From contig NW_024104520.1 of assembly GCF_003945595.2 (NCBI RefSeq), positions 3,071,501-3,135,500 on the forward strand: DNA of 64,000 nucleotides, read 5' to 3'. The translations under genes and the position numbers were made by a program. Positions 25,459 through 36,213 of this stretch are shown piece after piece. The notes under the pieces are model-generated. The model was not told where the DNA came from and did no database searches. It was given only the letters and a program-made list of their open reading frames with translations. Position 1 is the first letter of the stretch; each line of letters begins with the position of its first letter. The DNA comes from Pipra filicauda (taxonomy: Eukaryota; Chordata; Aves; Passeriformes; Pipridae).

Positions 25459-25781
25459 GACACCTGGTGGTCTAGTGGTTAGGATGCAGCACTCTCACCT
25501 CTGCGGCATGGGTTCGATTCCCAGTCAGGGAAACTCCCCCAGGCAGATGGAGCTCATCAACCCTGTAAGGTCATCCATCTAAGAGAAGGTCACTCTAAAC
25601 AAACCTACATCCTGAGGACCTCACTGCCACTGTCCAAGCTTGCTCAGCCCCGGCAGATGAACCTTAGGATTAAAGGGTGGGCTCAGTTCAGCGCACACTG
25701 GGTCTCACCTAAAAAAATCCATTGCACAGGCTCAAAGGGTAAAGACCTTTCCCAAATCTTCGCTCGCAAAGACTGGCCATT
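25459..25781 (+). mobile_element. tRNA-Glu-derived SINE with LINE-type tail
   Basis: The head follows tRNA-Glu(CTC): CACCTGGTGGTCTAGTGGTT then AGGATGCAGCACTCTCACC (anticodon CTC kept). It has an intact A box TGGTCTAGTGG (25468-25478) and a perfect B box GGTTCGATTCC (25511-25521). A body of about 200 bp, unrelated to tRNA, follows. The last about 30 bp (25751-25780, CCCAAATCTTCGCTCGCAAA then GACTGGCCAT) match the 3' ends of the LINE copies at 10190-10224, 36855-36890 and 58115-58145. Flanking 17-bp duplications show it was inserted as a complete 323-bp unit. It has no poly-A tail. The likely partner is the zinc-finger LINE seen elsewhere in this window. I do not recognise the SINE by name. Confidence 0.9.
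25468..25521 (+). promoter_or_regulatory. Pol III internal promoter of the SINE (A and B boxes)
   Basis: The A box is TGGTCTAGTGG at 25468-25478 and the B box GGTTCGATTCC at 25511-25521. The spacing is that of a tRNA gene, and the B box matches the consensus exactly. Confidence 0.85.
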
Positions 25782-25798
25782 CTATTCTTCTAGTTGGG
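25782..25798. repeat. Right target-site duplication of the SINE
   Basis: CTATTCTTCTAGTTGGG pairs with 25442-25458, with a single A/G difference. Confidence 0.92.
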
Positions 25799-26371
25799 CT
25801 GCACTGGTATTTTAACACAATCACTTCAAACCTAATTAAGTTATGGATGACCATTTGATTATTTTGCAAGGAAAGTGAATCCAAGAGAGCATAGGAAGTA
25901 TACTTATTTGTTATGCATGCTCTAGTTCTAAAAGGCATCCACATTGGAGAAACTGAAACTTCCAAGCTGCACACTGTAAAAATGTGCTATGAACTGTTAT
26001 TGTATACACTAGCAACAGAAATGGACTTAAAGGTCTAGAAAACAGAGTTGTATTCAATGCACCAATTGTCAACAATAATTATTGAACAAGGAAATGTGAA
26101 ATACTTTCTATGATAAATGATTGAAATGTAGGAGCTTAAGTTTGTTGTGTAAAACATTTTACAGCGTAGTGACAAAGTTAGTAGTAATTAGTAAAGTTAG
26201 TTGTTAGTAGTAGTATAGGAAACATATGCTTTACAACTGTATATTCTTTCTCACCCTGACATAGCACCTGATGCCATTGATGGAGTCTACTCATGTTTTC
26301 ATCCTAGACTTCCATATACATTTTCTGTAATGTATTTAATATGAATAAAATAGACATATTACTAATAGGAC
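25799..26371. other. Intergenic DNA, nothing recognised
   Basis: No repeat ends or genes recognised. A local GTTAGTAGT-like repetition occurs near 26178-26215. Confidence 0.6.
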
Positions 26372-26728
26372 TGTGGTGGGTCGACCTTGGTTGGCCTTCA
26401 TGTGTCAAGTAAGGTGCTTTCCCAACTTGCCTTGTCAGCAGGGCAGCAGAAGAAAATAAGATGACTGTGGGTCTAGATAAAGACATTTTAATAAAGAAAA
26501 GCAAAGGCTGCATACAGAAGCAAATGAAAACAAATCTTATTGGCTACTTCCCATCAGTGGGTGATGTCCAGTCACTTCCTGGGGAGTAGGGCCTCAGTAT
26601 GGATAGTGATTACTGGAGAGGCAGCCTTGATGCTGTGCAGGCGCTGCTTAACTGTAGTCAAAACATTAGTGTGCTATCAGCACCACCTGAGCTACACAGC
26701 ACCACTCTATATGTATGGAGGACATACA
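26372..26728 (-). mobile_element. Avian ERVL solo LTR with internal deletion
   Basis: The left edge TGTGGTGGGTCGACCTTGG is the complement of the typical ERVL LTR 3' end. The order AGAAAATAAGATGA, GATAAAGACATTTTAATAAA, CTTCCCATCAGTGGGTGATG and then CTGTGCAGGCGCTGCTTAAC matches the copy at 59166-59733. However, the promoter-proximal segment between about 26625 and 26630 is missing, so only about 357 bp remain. The pentamer AGGAC occurs at 26367-26371 and again at 26719-26723 and 26733-26737, so a 5-bp duplication is possible but the right end is not fixed. Sense is the minus strand. Confidence 0.75.
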
Positions 26729-27839
26729 TATAAGGACTGCTTGTATGTATGAATATAGGACATCCTTTACAAAAGCAAACTAAATATATTCTTAAAATTG
26801 TCCAATATTTCAATCAATTCAATACTATAGTCATTGGGTATCTAATATTAACAATCTAATATTAACCATTGCAGAAGATTATCTTACCTTGGGGAAGGAA
26901 CTATTAAATATATTTTTCATTTCCATTACTGTTTTTAAATTGTGTTTTGCATGAATGTTAAGTCACAACAACAATAAAAACAGATATTTTATCCTCTTCA
27001 GTGGTGTCATTCCAGTGATTGACTATAATTTTCCTCCAACATTCTTTTAATTATCTATCTATCTGCATCATCATTTATTTTGAGTAGTTCTCTTGGCAGG
27101 TAAGCGCAGTCTGAAAATCACTGCTTGTGGAAATAAATCAACAATGACAACAGGATATAGACCCCCTCATTACTATGATATTGATTTCAAATGAACATTT
27201 GTCTTGTCAGTGTTGTTTTAATTGGAATTAACATCATTACAATCCTGATCAATTACTGTATTGTAATTTCAAATTCTGTTCTCTCCATCTGCCCAATTAA
27301 TGGAAAAGCGTGCTTTGTTTTGGTTTTCTAATCTTAGAAGCTAAATTGGAACAGATGCTTAGTTTCTAGAAATCAATCCATCAGACACAAACATTTTCAA
27401 ATCTTAAAATCAATTCTGTTGTATTGCAATCACATTCTGTCATGGCTTGATATTTAGTATGAATATTTAAAACTAATTTTAGATATATACAATTACAAGA
27501 TTTCTATATTATGTAATTTATTATTTATATTTACTTGTATGTTCTGAATGGTCACTGCAAGCACTACACAAGATTTAGGAACACTAAAAAAGACAATCAA
27601 GATATAGAACAGGAAGTGTTCTGGAGAATCTTGGTGGTTTTGCAATTTGAGGAATCATTCACTCAACAGACCTCAGAAACCAGGTGTTTCTTTGGAGTTC
27701 TGAGTCACACTGAAAGCAGTTTTGAGGTTTCCATACAATGAGAAATGTCTACTATTAAAGACTATAAATTTCAATTTATAGGGCTACAGGAGGTATATGA
27801 CATCCTGACATATTTTCAAGATTTATTTTTCTGTTTTTA
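26729..27839. other. Intergenic DNA; 27090-27330 has conserved-element-like composition
   Basis: No repeat end or gene is recognised. The part at 27090-27330 contains several homeodomain-type TAAT/ATTA words (for example TTTTAATTGGAATTAACATC) in otherwise complex sequence and could be conserved non-coding DNA; this is a guess from composition. The open frame 27535-27741 lacks motifs. Confidence 0.4.
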
Positions 27840-28736
27840 GAATCATAGAATCATAGAATCGATTGGGTTGGAAAAGACCTCCGAGATCATCGAGTCCAAC
27901 CCTTGGTCCAAATCCAGTCCATTTACTAGATCATGGCACTCAGTGCCACGTCCAATCTGCGTTTAAAAATCTCCAGGGATGGTGAATCCACCACCTCTCT
28001 GGGCAGCCCATTCCAATGCCTGATTACTCTCTCTGTAAAGAATTTTCTCCTGATCTCCAACTTAAATTTCCCCTGGCGGAGCTTAAGCCCGTGCCCCCTT
28101 GTCCTATTGCTGAGTGCCTGAGAGAAGAGACCAACCCCCACCTGGCTAGAACTTCCCTTCAGGTAGTTATAGACGGTGATGAGGTCACCTCTGATCCTCC
28201 TCTTCTCCAGGCTAAACAACCCCAGCTCCCTCAGCCTCTCCCCATAGGACTTATGCTCCAGTCCCTTCACCAGCCTTGTTGCTCTTCTCTGGACCCACTC
28301 CAGCACCTCAATATCCTTCCTGAACTGAGGGGCCCAGAACTGAACACAATACTCAAGGTGTGGCCTCACCAACGCAGAGTACAGGGGAAGGATCACTTCC
28401 CTGCTCCTGCTGGCCACGCTATTTTTGTTACAGGACAAGATCCCATTGGCCTTCTTGGCCACCTGGGCACACTGTTGGCTCATGTTGAGCTTCCTGTCAA
28501 TTAGTACCCCCAGGTCCCTTTCTGCCTGGTTGCTTTCCAGCCACTCTGTGCCCAGCCTGTAGCGCTGCATGGGGTTGTTGTGGCCAAAGTGCAGGACCCG
28601 GCACTTGGCTTTGTTGAACTTCATCCCATTGGAATCAGCCCATCTCTCAAGTCTATCCAGATCCCTCTGCAGAGCCCTCCTGCCTTCCAGCAGGTCGACA
28701 CTCCCTCCCAGTTTGGTGTCATCAGCAAATTTTCCT
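27840..28736 (-). mobile_element. Best-preserved CR1 LINE, 5'-truncated
   Basis: The plus-strand left end AATCATAGAATCATAGAATC is the complement of the CR1 3' terminal (ATTCTATG)n repeat. A standard CR1 3' UTR and ORF2 end follow going right. The element is cut at about 28736, inside the codons for the RT catalytic motif (KFADDTKL), so about 0.9 kb of the roughly 4.5-kb full-length CR1 remains. 5' truncation is normal for CR1. The absence of stops or frameshifts in the coding part makes it the youngest-looking CR1 in the window. Confidence 0.95.
27926..28736 (-). pseudogene. CR1 ORF2 C-terminal part, open but truncated
   Basis: The frame is open from the truncation point (about 28735, [10 protein letters not shown]) to the stop at 27926, about 270 codons. 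Visible parts in order are the catalytic FADD at the very edge, [96 protein letters not shown] and [20 protein letters not shown]. These are the thumb and C-terminal segments of CR1 reverse transcriptase. Intact CR1 ORF2 also has an N-terminal endonuclease, absent here, so the fragment is inactive. The first ATG of the open frame is at 28624, but that methionine is internal to the ancestral protein. Plus-strand frames at 27933-28832 are shadows. Confidence 0.93.
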
Positions 28737-31070
28737 TCTTTTCATACTTACCAACTGTTGATTCATATATTTGATGCATTCATTCAGATGAGGCTTTCTC
28801 CCCCAAAGGATTTTTTTTTTGTGAGTGTCTGAAAAACATATCTTCCCTTTTTTAATCTCAAGGTGTATCCATTACAAAAAGTGCAGAGTACAATGGACAC
28901 CTTAATGCCTTCCAAGGAAGGCTCCAAATAACTATAGTGAGAGTTTATGAACCACAGAAACAGTATGACACTGACTTCCAGGTCAAGAAGAAGGAAAAAC
29001 AGTATCCAGCAGATTTTTTTAAAATCAAATTCTAACATATTTAAAATATGCTGTTCTTTCTGTGGTTTAAAAACTAATATATATAAGCATGTACATAGAC
29101 TATATAGTACATAATCAACTAGATTTAATTTACTTAATTCTAATAAACATATATATATTTAGATAGAAATCTAAAAACACAATGAGAAGTTAGACGTGTA
29201 TGAATATAGCCTGAATTTTATGAATTTAAGGAGCCAAGGTTTCATCCAAATGACTAAATTGTTACTATGGAGACAATTCTGTACATAAGTGTTTGTTTTG
29301 AAAGTTACAACTTTCAATTAGCAATTTTTTATATTACCTATTCCATCACAACTCCATGGCTTCTTCTACAGGATTTGCTAGAGTGGCTACTTATTCAAGA
29401 ATATTGTAATTATCCATTGCAACAAAAACAATTAGATGGTTTGGGGTTTTTTATGTAACACACAGTTGGATTGGTAGTTCATAGAACAGAGACATAAGGA
29501 TCATTGTGAGATGTTTAACATAAAATGTCTTTTCTTTATTTTCTGAGATATTTCTCCATTTTTTAAGTTTAGAAGTTGAAGGGCACAGTCAGTGAAGGAA
29601 AAAATTTAATATTTTAGAATTTCCAGAAACACATTTGAAGTTATACTTTCATATTTGTACCGTCTACTGGAAGAGATTTCATAACCTGTTTTTATTCCAT
29701 GAACATTTTTTCCTATTAAATAGACATCAGAACATTTGAAGTGATGCTACAAAACAAGTTTTTCTTCCCTCTTCACTTCTCTACTCAATCTGTCGTTTGC
29801 ATTTTGAGTCTACTTCAGATAGCCTAGTTTTGGCAAATATACCCCCAGAACTAATGAAACTGACAAAAGTACTGTACGTAATGTGAAATTTTATGTCCCC
29901 TTGAATTCACTTTTATGAAAGTAAAGGCATTTTTCAAATATGGATCTTGAAGTGAAAATTGGTGATTTCAGACAACTTTCTGAACACAACAGAAATAACA
30001 CATCTGAACCACATTCAACTTCAAGAAATAAATGTTTATAAGTAAGTCTCACTGGAGTTTGGGGGTGTTCATATTCTTATTTTTTTTTTATTACTAATGC
30101 TTCTACTCAAGAAGAGTATGTAGTGGGATAATACAAAAGGAAGAAAATAGCTCTAACAATTTTAAGTTTTGCCAGAAACCACGGATTAATCAATACAGAA
30201 ACACATGTGGGTCTTTTGTAACTTGTTTAGGCTTTATGTTGCAAAGGTGTGCAGGAAGCATATACATATCGTTATGAAAACAATTCAAACAATATATTTT
30301 CTACTGACAATTATATTCAGATCACAGAAAGAGATAAATATATATACATAATGAAACATGTTTATCTTTCCTCTCCTTTTGTATGTGTGTGTGTTTGTGT
30401 GTATGCAGGTGTCAAAAATGACTGGTACCAGTTGTCATGGCAAAGCTCAATTTTGCAACTCAATTATGTGGAAATATGTACAATCTCTAAACGTGTCTTG
30501 GTATTATTTGCATAATAATTCTAAGATGGTCAAGAATCAAGTTTAGAACCTTAAGGTATCCTATATTTGGCATTGCGCAGATCTGGAAATATTTTTAACC
30601 CTTAGGTCTGATTCAATACTATTTTGAGCCCATAGCTACCCCCCTATAACCAAGGAATGACCGCTGAGATTTAAAAGAATTGGTTTGGGGATACTAAATT
30701 ATTAACTGTACCAAATAAGCCATAATGGGAAAAGACAATTATATTTGTTTCTCAGTTTGTTTCTAAAAATAAACAGAATTTTAAAAAGCAACCAAAGGCA
30801 TTCCCAGTTGAACTAGACACTTAATCAGACACACAGATCTCCTGATAAGAAATGAAGTGCTTTTCTGACTGGAAGTGTTAAGAAGTTCTACTCCCAGTGC
30901 AGAGAAGAAACACTCACAACTTTAATCAGTTTCCACTAAGAAGCAGAAGTCCTAGGGTTTGTATCTGTGTTTTTCATTATTTTATCCCTATTTATGGGAC
31001 AGCAGTATTTCGTTTTGCCAGCACTTCCAGTAAGTCATGAGCTATTTTATTCCTGAGAATATTTTAAGTC
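28737..31070. other. 2.3-kb A+T-rich intergenic DNA
   Basis: No repeat end or gene recognised except a short TG repeat at 30381-30404. The overlapping open frames at 30249-30546 read through that repeat and have no motifs. Confidence 0.6.
30381..30404. repeat. (TG)n microsatellite, interrupted
   Basis: TGTGTGTGTG with interruptions TTTG and TATG; about 24 bp. Confidence 0.85.
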
Positions 31071-31262
31071 ATAGAATCATTACAATTGGAAAAGACCTCT
31101 AAGGTCATTGAGTTCAACTGCTAACCCTGCACCATCATGTTCACCACTAAACCATGTCCCCAACAGCCACATCCATAAGTTTTTTGAACACTTCCAAAGA
31201 TGGTGATTCCACTAATTCCCTAGGCAGCTTGTTCCAAATAATATGTCAAAAAGTGTTTCCCT
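31071..31262 (-). mobile_element. CR1 3' end fragment
   Basis: The left edge TCATAGAATCATTACAATTG and GAAAAGACCTCTAAGGTCAT is the complement of a CR1 3' terminus. The sequence then continues backward through the CR1 3' UTR and the last codons (complement of the VPSLExF-type segment near 31195-31225) before similarity stops at about 31262. It is a short, diverged, 5'-truncated copy. Confidence 0.88.
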
Positions 31263-32178
31263 TTATATCATGGCATAACACTAATTAAATATCTCAGGTT
31301 AATAAACATCCTAAGTAAGAAGCAAGATACTAAAATAGTTTCAAATCCGCATTAGTTTTAACAATGCTGCGGCTCATTACTATACTTCTAAAGTTCTAAA
31401 AAATGTTTTGTAAAATTACTAAAAAACTAGTTACAAACTGCTTTGAAGACTTGACTGAGTGAATAATTTGGGTGTACAGATTAACAGCATCCTGGTGTGT
31501 ACTGCCATACTCCGTCAAGCCAGAGGGAACTAAATTTAGCAAGAAAATTGGGATTAGAATTGGCTAATCTTACTTAAATCAATGAAGAGATATATGTCAA
31601 TGCAATGACTATTGAATCACACCTACTGAGTCATGAAGGTGATTTTTCTGTTATTGAATGCCTGCTAAAATAACTGAAAGTGTTTAAATCTTCATAGGAT
31701 TTTGGGTCAACATATAATTTTCAGTAGTAATAATAAGATTTGGGTGTTGATTTAGCAAAACCAAAGATACCAATATTTTTTAATGCAAAATTTCTAATTA
31801 ATAATTTATTTATATAATGACTTTTTAAAAATTATTTCTAGTACTTTTAACAGTTTTTTAAAATTTAAATTGTACTGATCTAAGTTAAAAATATGTAACT
31901 ACATGTGCTTGATTTCTCATTTTGTTTTTTTCAGTTCACATAAATTTAAAAATAACTGATATATGAAGAAAAAAGCTAGTGCACAATTAATCTTTGCTGG
32001 TGGGTATTGCTGTTAGTATTTTTTTCCCCTCAAATTATAGTTTTTTTAAAACTTGATAGATAAAGGTATACAAGGGAAAAGATATAAAACTTGTGATTTT
32101 TCAGTGTTTTTTCAGAGAAACAAATTTTTCTAATTTTGCTTGTCTGGTTTGTGATCTACTCATATTAAGTTTGATTCC

Positions 32179-32194
32179 TTTTTTTTTTTTTTTT
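32179..32194. repeat. T16 homopolymer
   Basis: Sixteen consecutive T, with no element end recognised on either side. Confidence 0.9.
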
Positions 32195-33364
32195 CGTAAT
32201 TTGACATGTTTATGTCATTTTAGAGTATGTTATGTTGGTGAAGGTTGAGAAACTGGCATCTTGTTCTCTGATTAATATTTTTCTCTGACATACTGAACAT
32301 CTTTTCTCCACTTCTCTATAGTCAGCACTGACCGGGATCTAGTAAGGCAAGGTCTTTAACAGCTTAAAGTTGTTAAATGTTTAACAGCTTAAATGTCCCT
32401 GACATTGTCTTGTCAATTGTATCAGACCTTGAATGGTACAGACTATGAAAATATTTCAAAACATTTTGACAGAGTGGCAGAATATTTATAAAACTAGCAA
32501 GAATTTTAAATCACTTTCAGATACATAAAGTAGCATGAAAAGTACTAGCCAGAATGTTGGATCAGTACTTTTTTCTAAGGTTAAGTCTTGATGACTTTGC
32601 AGTATAATGCACATTGACAGTGTAGATTCATTGACATGCATTCAAAAGCTTAAAGAATGTCTCATGGCATGTCTTAGATCAGCCTCTTTTTGTGTGCTTT
32701 TTGAGTAATAAAGCTTATTTTTATATTCATGTACAGAATTTTTCAACTAAGTTCTGTAAAGCCCTCAGATGTGTATAAATTTAAAAGCACTGCTATAAGA
32801 AGAGATTTTTTAAAGTCCCACAGAAAAAGTAAATAAAATATATTTTAAAACTCTGTATGTGTGTGTATTTTTTATGTAAGAACACAATTAAAATCAAACA
32901 TTTACCAAAATTTCAACAGAAAATGGTATGTTGAAAACCACGGTAGAAAAGGCAGATTTTCCAAACCTTTTGCTAAAATTTCTAAGTCATACTACTAAAT
33001 CACTTATGTTCTAAAGACATTATACCATTTTCTGTAAGTTAAACACTGAATTCAAGGACATCATGTCAATTTACATGAGTAGATGCTCATGATTTTATTT
33101 TTTTACTTTGTATAAATGTTGATTTGGACATTTGTCAGAGAGAGAAATCCATTCAGATTTTATTCTGTAGTAATAATTTCTTTTGCTATTGAAAACAGAG
33201 TCTACAATACAGGACAACAGAAAATCAGTTTCTAACTTAAATTTTCTTTTCTTATAAAACAAATATTTTTTGCAGGAATATTATATGAAGAAGGGAAGAG
33301 ATGCAGTTACCAATATTAAAACTGAAATAATTTGTTTAAAGAAAAACAAAAGTAACAGTTTAAA

Positions 33365-33432
33365 ATAATAATAATAATAATAATAATGATAATAATAATA
33401 ATAGCAATCATCACCATCATCACCATCACAAT
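33365..33432. repeat. Compound microsatellite (AAT)n then (ATC/ACC)n
   Basis: About 13 AAT units with one GAT interruption are followed by CATCACCATCATCACCATCA. Confidence 0.9.
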
Positions 33433-34458
33433 GAAAGTTGGGAAAGAAAATATTTCTGATCCTTCATTCTAGAAGGCTGCATAGACTTTAATGCATGAAA
33501 ATTATGCCCTAAGTTAGTTAAAATCATAGTTTCAAAGGAGGATATTTTCTTAGAAGTCACAACCAGACATCCATAGAAAGATATTCTGTGAATTTTTCCT
33601 TTTTTTTTAAGAATTTACATGTAGTTGGAACCTAAAAGAACAGAATTTCTTATCCATTTATTAAAGGTCACAATCATTCCCATCAGTTCCATTTAACATG
33701 GGAGTTCAGCTGACATAAAAAAAAATTCTGTTAAATTTTATTAAGAGTGTCTCCTAAGTATTCCTTTCCACTGCCTACAAAGTAACTTTTCACTGATATA
33801 AAAGAAAATATACTATTTTAAAAAGAAATATTAAAGTATATTTAAAAATAAATAAAATAATATATTTTTTGTTATCAGTCATGAAGTAATTTTGCTAATT
33901 TTAGGTTTCCTATCTAGTTAAAATCAGAATTAAGAATGGTCCTTTCCCATAGCTCTATTTCTACAACCTCAGGACAGACAACCATCTGGTACTTGCTGGC
34001 TAAACTTGTGTCCTTCACAAACACAGTTTGTGATTATAGATGGTCTCTTAGATATTTGTACTCATCTCCATCTGTTCATATGGCATTATGCCTACATGCA
34101 AGTCAGTCTTTCCACTAACTCAATGGTGCCGGACATGGGCGAGTTCAGATTGGCCATCTGGATAAAATTGCAGTTACCATATTTTTTAGCTGTGCATATA
34201 ATTCTGCCTCAGTGACATCAGTTTTGTGTTGTGCTGACGTTCTACTGGACTTATAATTACAGTGATGAAATTACACCTTCAAATCAGTAGATTAATAGTC
34301 ATGAAGTTCTTATAAGGAGTAATAACATCTCTCTGAAGTAGAGTCATCTGGTGACAAAAAAAAATTCATTTCCTCTGATAATCAACTCAACAACATCACA
34401 AGTTATTATTAGCTGCAATGAAGTCTAGGCCAAATGAGAAGTGTTTTGAAAGAATGCT

Positions 34459-35025
34459 TGTGCTGGGTCTCGCTGGGATGAAGTTAAGAAGTTAAGTTTC
34501 TTTGCTCCAGTCCGTACAGTGCAATACGTTGCACTTAATGCTGAAACAGTGTCAGTAACCACCACTGGGTTTGTTCCTGCTGTGCTTGCAGAGCATAAAG
34601 GCTTTTTCTCTCTTTCTTCCCTACCTCCCTCAAAGTGAGTATACTGGGCAAGAGGCTAGGAGGAGGAACAGCTGTGGGACAGCTGAACTGAACTGACCAA
34701 AGGGATATGTATGATCATATACCATGCTCAACAATAAAAACTCAGGGAAAGGAGGAAGAAGAGGTATTTGTTGTTGTTGTTGTGGTTGTAACTGTTATGC
34801 CCTACTTCCTAGGATGTGAGATAACTTCCCGCCTATGGAAAGTAGTGAATCACTTTCTAGTCTTGCTTTGCTTGCACATACAGCTTTCTTATTAAACTTT
34901 CTTTACCTTAATTTGTCAGGAAGATTTTTACCTTCCTTCTGTCTTTTCTTTACATCTCCTAGGATAGGGCAGTAAGTGAAAATCAGGGTAGTTTTCTGGT
35001 TGCTGGGAAGGGTCAACCTGCCACA
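34459..35025 (+). mobile_element. Avian ERVL solo LTR, complete
   Basis: It starts TGTGCTGGGTCTCGCTGGGA and ends GGGTCAACCTGCCACA. Internal landmarks in sense order are a TATA-like CATAAAG at 34594-34600 and ATTAAA polyadenylation signal at 34891-34896. The flanks ATGCT (34454-34458) and ATTCT (35026-35030) form a 5-bp duplication with one mismatch, the length expected for ERVL. A (GTT)n expansion lies at about 34767-34785. No viral genes are attached, so it arose by recombination between two LTRs. The open frame at 34707-34895 is a chance frame inside it. Confidence 0.8.
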
Positions 35026-35321
35026 ATTCTGAAATAGGATTTATAGGCAGAAATTGTCTTTGGAAAATATAAACTTGAAGACTATTAAAATCTACATGTT
35101 AGTAGGCCATGTCCAATTCAGAAAAGTTTACATGTCCAATAAAACACTGTATTTTTTTAGAAAAAAGCTGATTTTTGACTTGCAAAGACTCTTTTGAAGA
35201 TAGCGACAAGCACCTTTACACATTAGCCAAAAGTGACTTTTTGAATAAGTCAATAATTACCAATAATGACACAAGAAAGTAGAAAAAAAATGAATTTAGG
35301 GATGAAGTGGGTAAGTCAATG

Positions 35322-35327
35322 AGTCCT
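35322..35327. repeat. Left target-site duplication AGTCCT
   Basis: AGTCCT is repeated exactly at 36170-36175 on the other side of the LTR. Confidence 0.75.
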
Positions 35328-36169
35328 TGTTATAGGTTAGAAATTCAGGAGAATTTTTCTTCCCCTGCTCCACTCCAAGGAAAAATGGAATGAGTGGGGG
35401 GAAGGGAGGTCATTAGCTTTACAAAGGATGCAGCCAGCCAAGCTACATTCCTTGCTAATGGTCCATCAGAGGCTGGGTGGAGCTGGCCGCCCGGACTGAG
35501 GACAGAGCAGACTGTGAAGATAGCTCTCGGAGGGAGACGGGGGTTGGTGTGCAGGCATTTGGGGAGAGGGACTGGGGATCTGACTTTTTGACTTCTCATC
35601 GTGGTCAGCTCGGACTGCTGGCTTCGACTTGCCTGGGAGTTGTCTCTTGTCTTCAGCCCAGATCTGCTGTGTTTTCATCGGAGAGTTGCGTGCCCGTGGG
35701 AGAGAAGGGAGGAGTTTTGAGACACCGTCACCTGGGACAGCGGTGAGTCCCCTGGGAGTGAACTGCTTCCCTGCCCTTCTTTCCTCCCACTGAGGGAAGG
35801 GTCCCCCATTTCCTTCTCGGTTTCTCCCGCGGTCCGGGACCACTCCCCCCTGGACCCCCCTCCCCGCGTGGTGACCACCAGAGCCCAACAGCGCCCCCTG
35901 CAGGCCACGATTAGGACTGTGCTAAAGGACAGAGAAGTATTCATTCAGACCTCTTTTTTTTCTAGGATTACTGTCTAATTTTTTGTGTTCTGTTACTGTT
36001 TTTGCTAACATACATATATTTTTTAATAAAGGGTTGTTATTCCTTCTGTTTTTTCCACACTTCCTCGATTAAAGCCCCTTAATTTTGAATTTACAATTGC
36101 TGAGAGGAGTTCGATCTATCTTATAACTCATCCTCTTTAGTAAACATTCCAGTCTCTTCAGACTGAGGT
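35328..36169 (+). mobile_element. ERV solo LTR flanked by AGTCCT
   Basis: It starts TGTTATAGGTTAG and contains AATAAA at 36025-36030, about 140 bp before the end. It is bounded by AGTCCT at 35322-35327 and 36170-36175. A 6-bp duplication is usual for ERVK-type integration; if the boundary is shifted by one base it would be 5 bp (GTCCT). The last bases are ...CTGAGGT rather than a canonical CA, so the right end may be mutated. The element is G+C-rich relative to its flanks, and its several overlapping open frames (35345-35944, both strands) have no viral motif. The second copy of the family, reversed, is at 23554-24586. Confidence 0.78.
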
Positions 36170-36175
36170 AGTCCT
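36170..36175. repeat. Right target-site duplication AGTCCT
   Basis: It pairs with 35322-35327. Confidence 0.75.
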
Positions 36176-36187
36176 GAAACTGAAAAG

Positions 36188-36213
36188 AAAAAAAAAAAAA
36201 AAAAAAAAAAAAA
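36188..36213. repeat. A26 homopolymer next to the LTR
   Basis: A run of 26 A starts 12 bp after the LTR's right duplication. Because the duplication lies between them, the run is probably flanking DNA and not a poly-A tail of the element. Confidence 0.9.

Larger units (their letters stand above)
31263..34458. other. 3.2-kb A+T-rich desert with simple repeats
   Basis: No gene or interspersed repeat recognised. A T16 run (32179-32194) and a compound microsatellite (33365-33432) are listed separately. The overlapping open frames at 33936-34215 show no motif. Confidence 0.6.

Noticed and set aside
25459..25532. A functional tRNA-Glu gene
   Set aside because: The acceptor stem is mismatched (GACACC against AGTCAGGG), the sequence continues into a SINE body and LINE-type tail, and the whole unit is flanked by target-site duplications.
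28016..28504. 162-codon plus-strand open frame
   Set aside because: It is the antisense shadow of the CR1 ORF2, which has recognisable RT motifs on the minus strand.
35345..35944. Overlapping open frames of up to 140 codons on both strands, resembling a gene
   Set aside because: They lie wholly inside a G+C-rich LTR that recurs at 23554-24586, and none has a protein motif.
36188..36213. Poly-A tail of a retroposed transcript
   Set aside because: The AGTCCT duplication closes the LTR before the A run, and no processed transcript is recognisable upstream.
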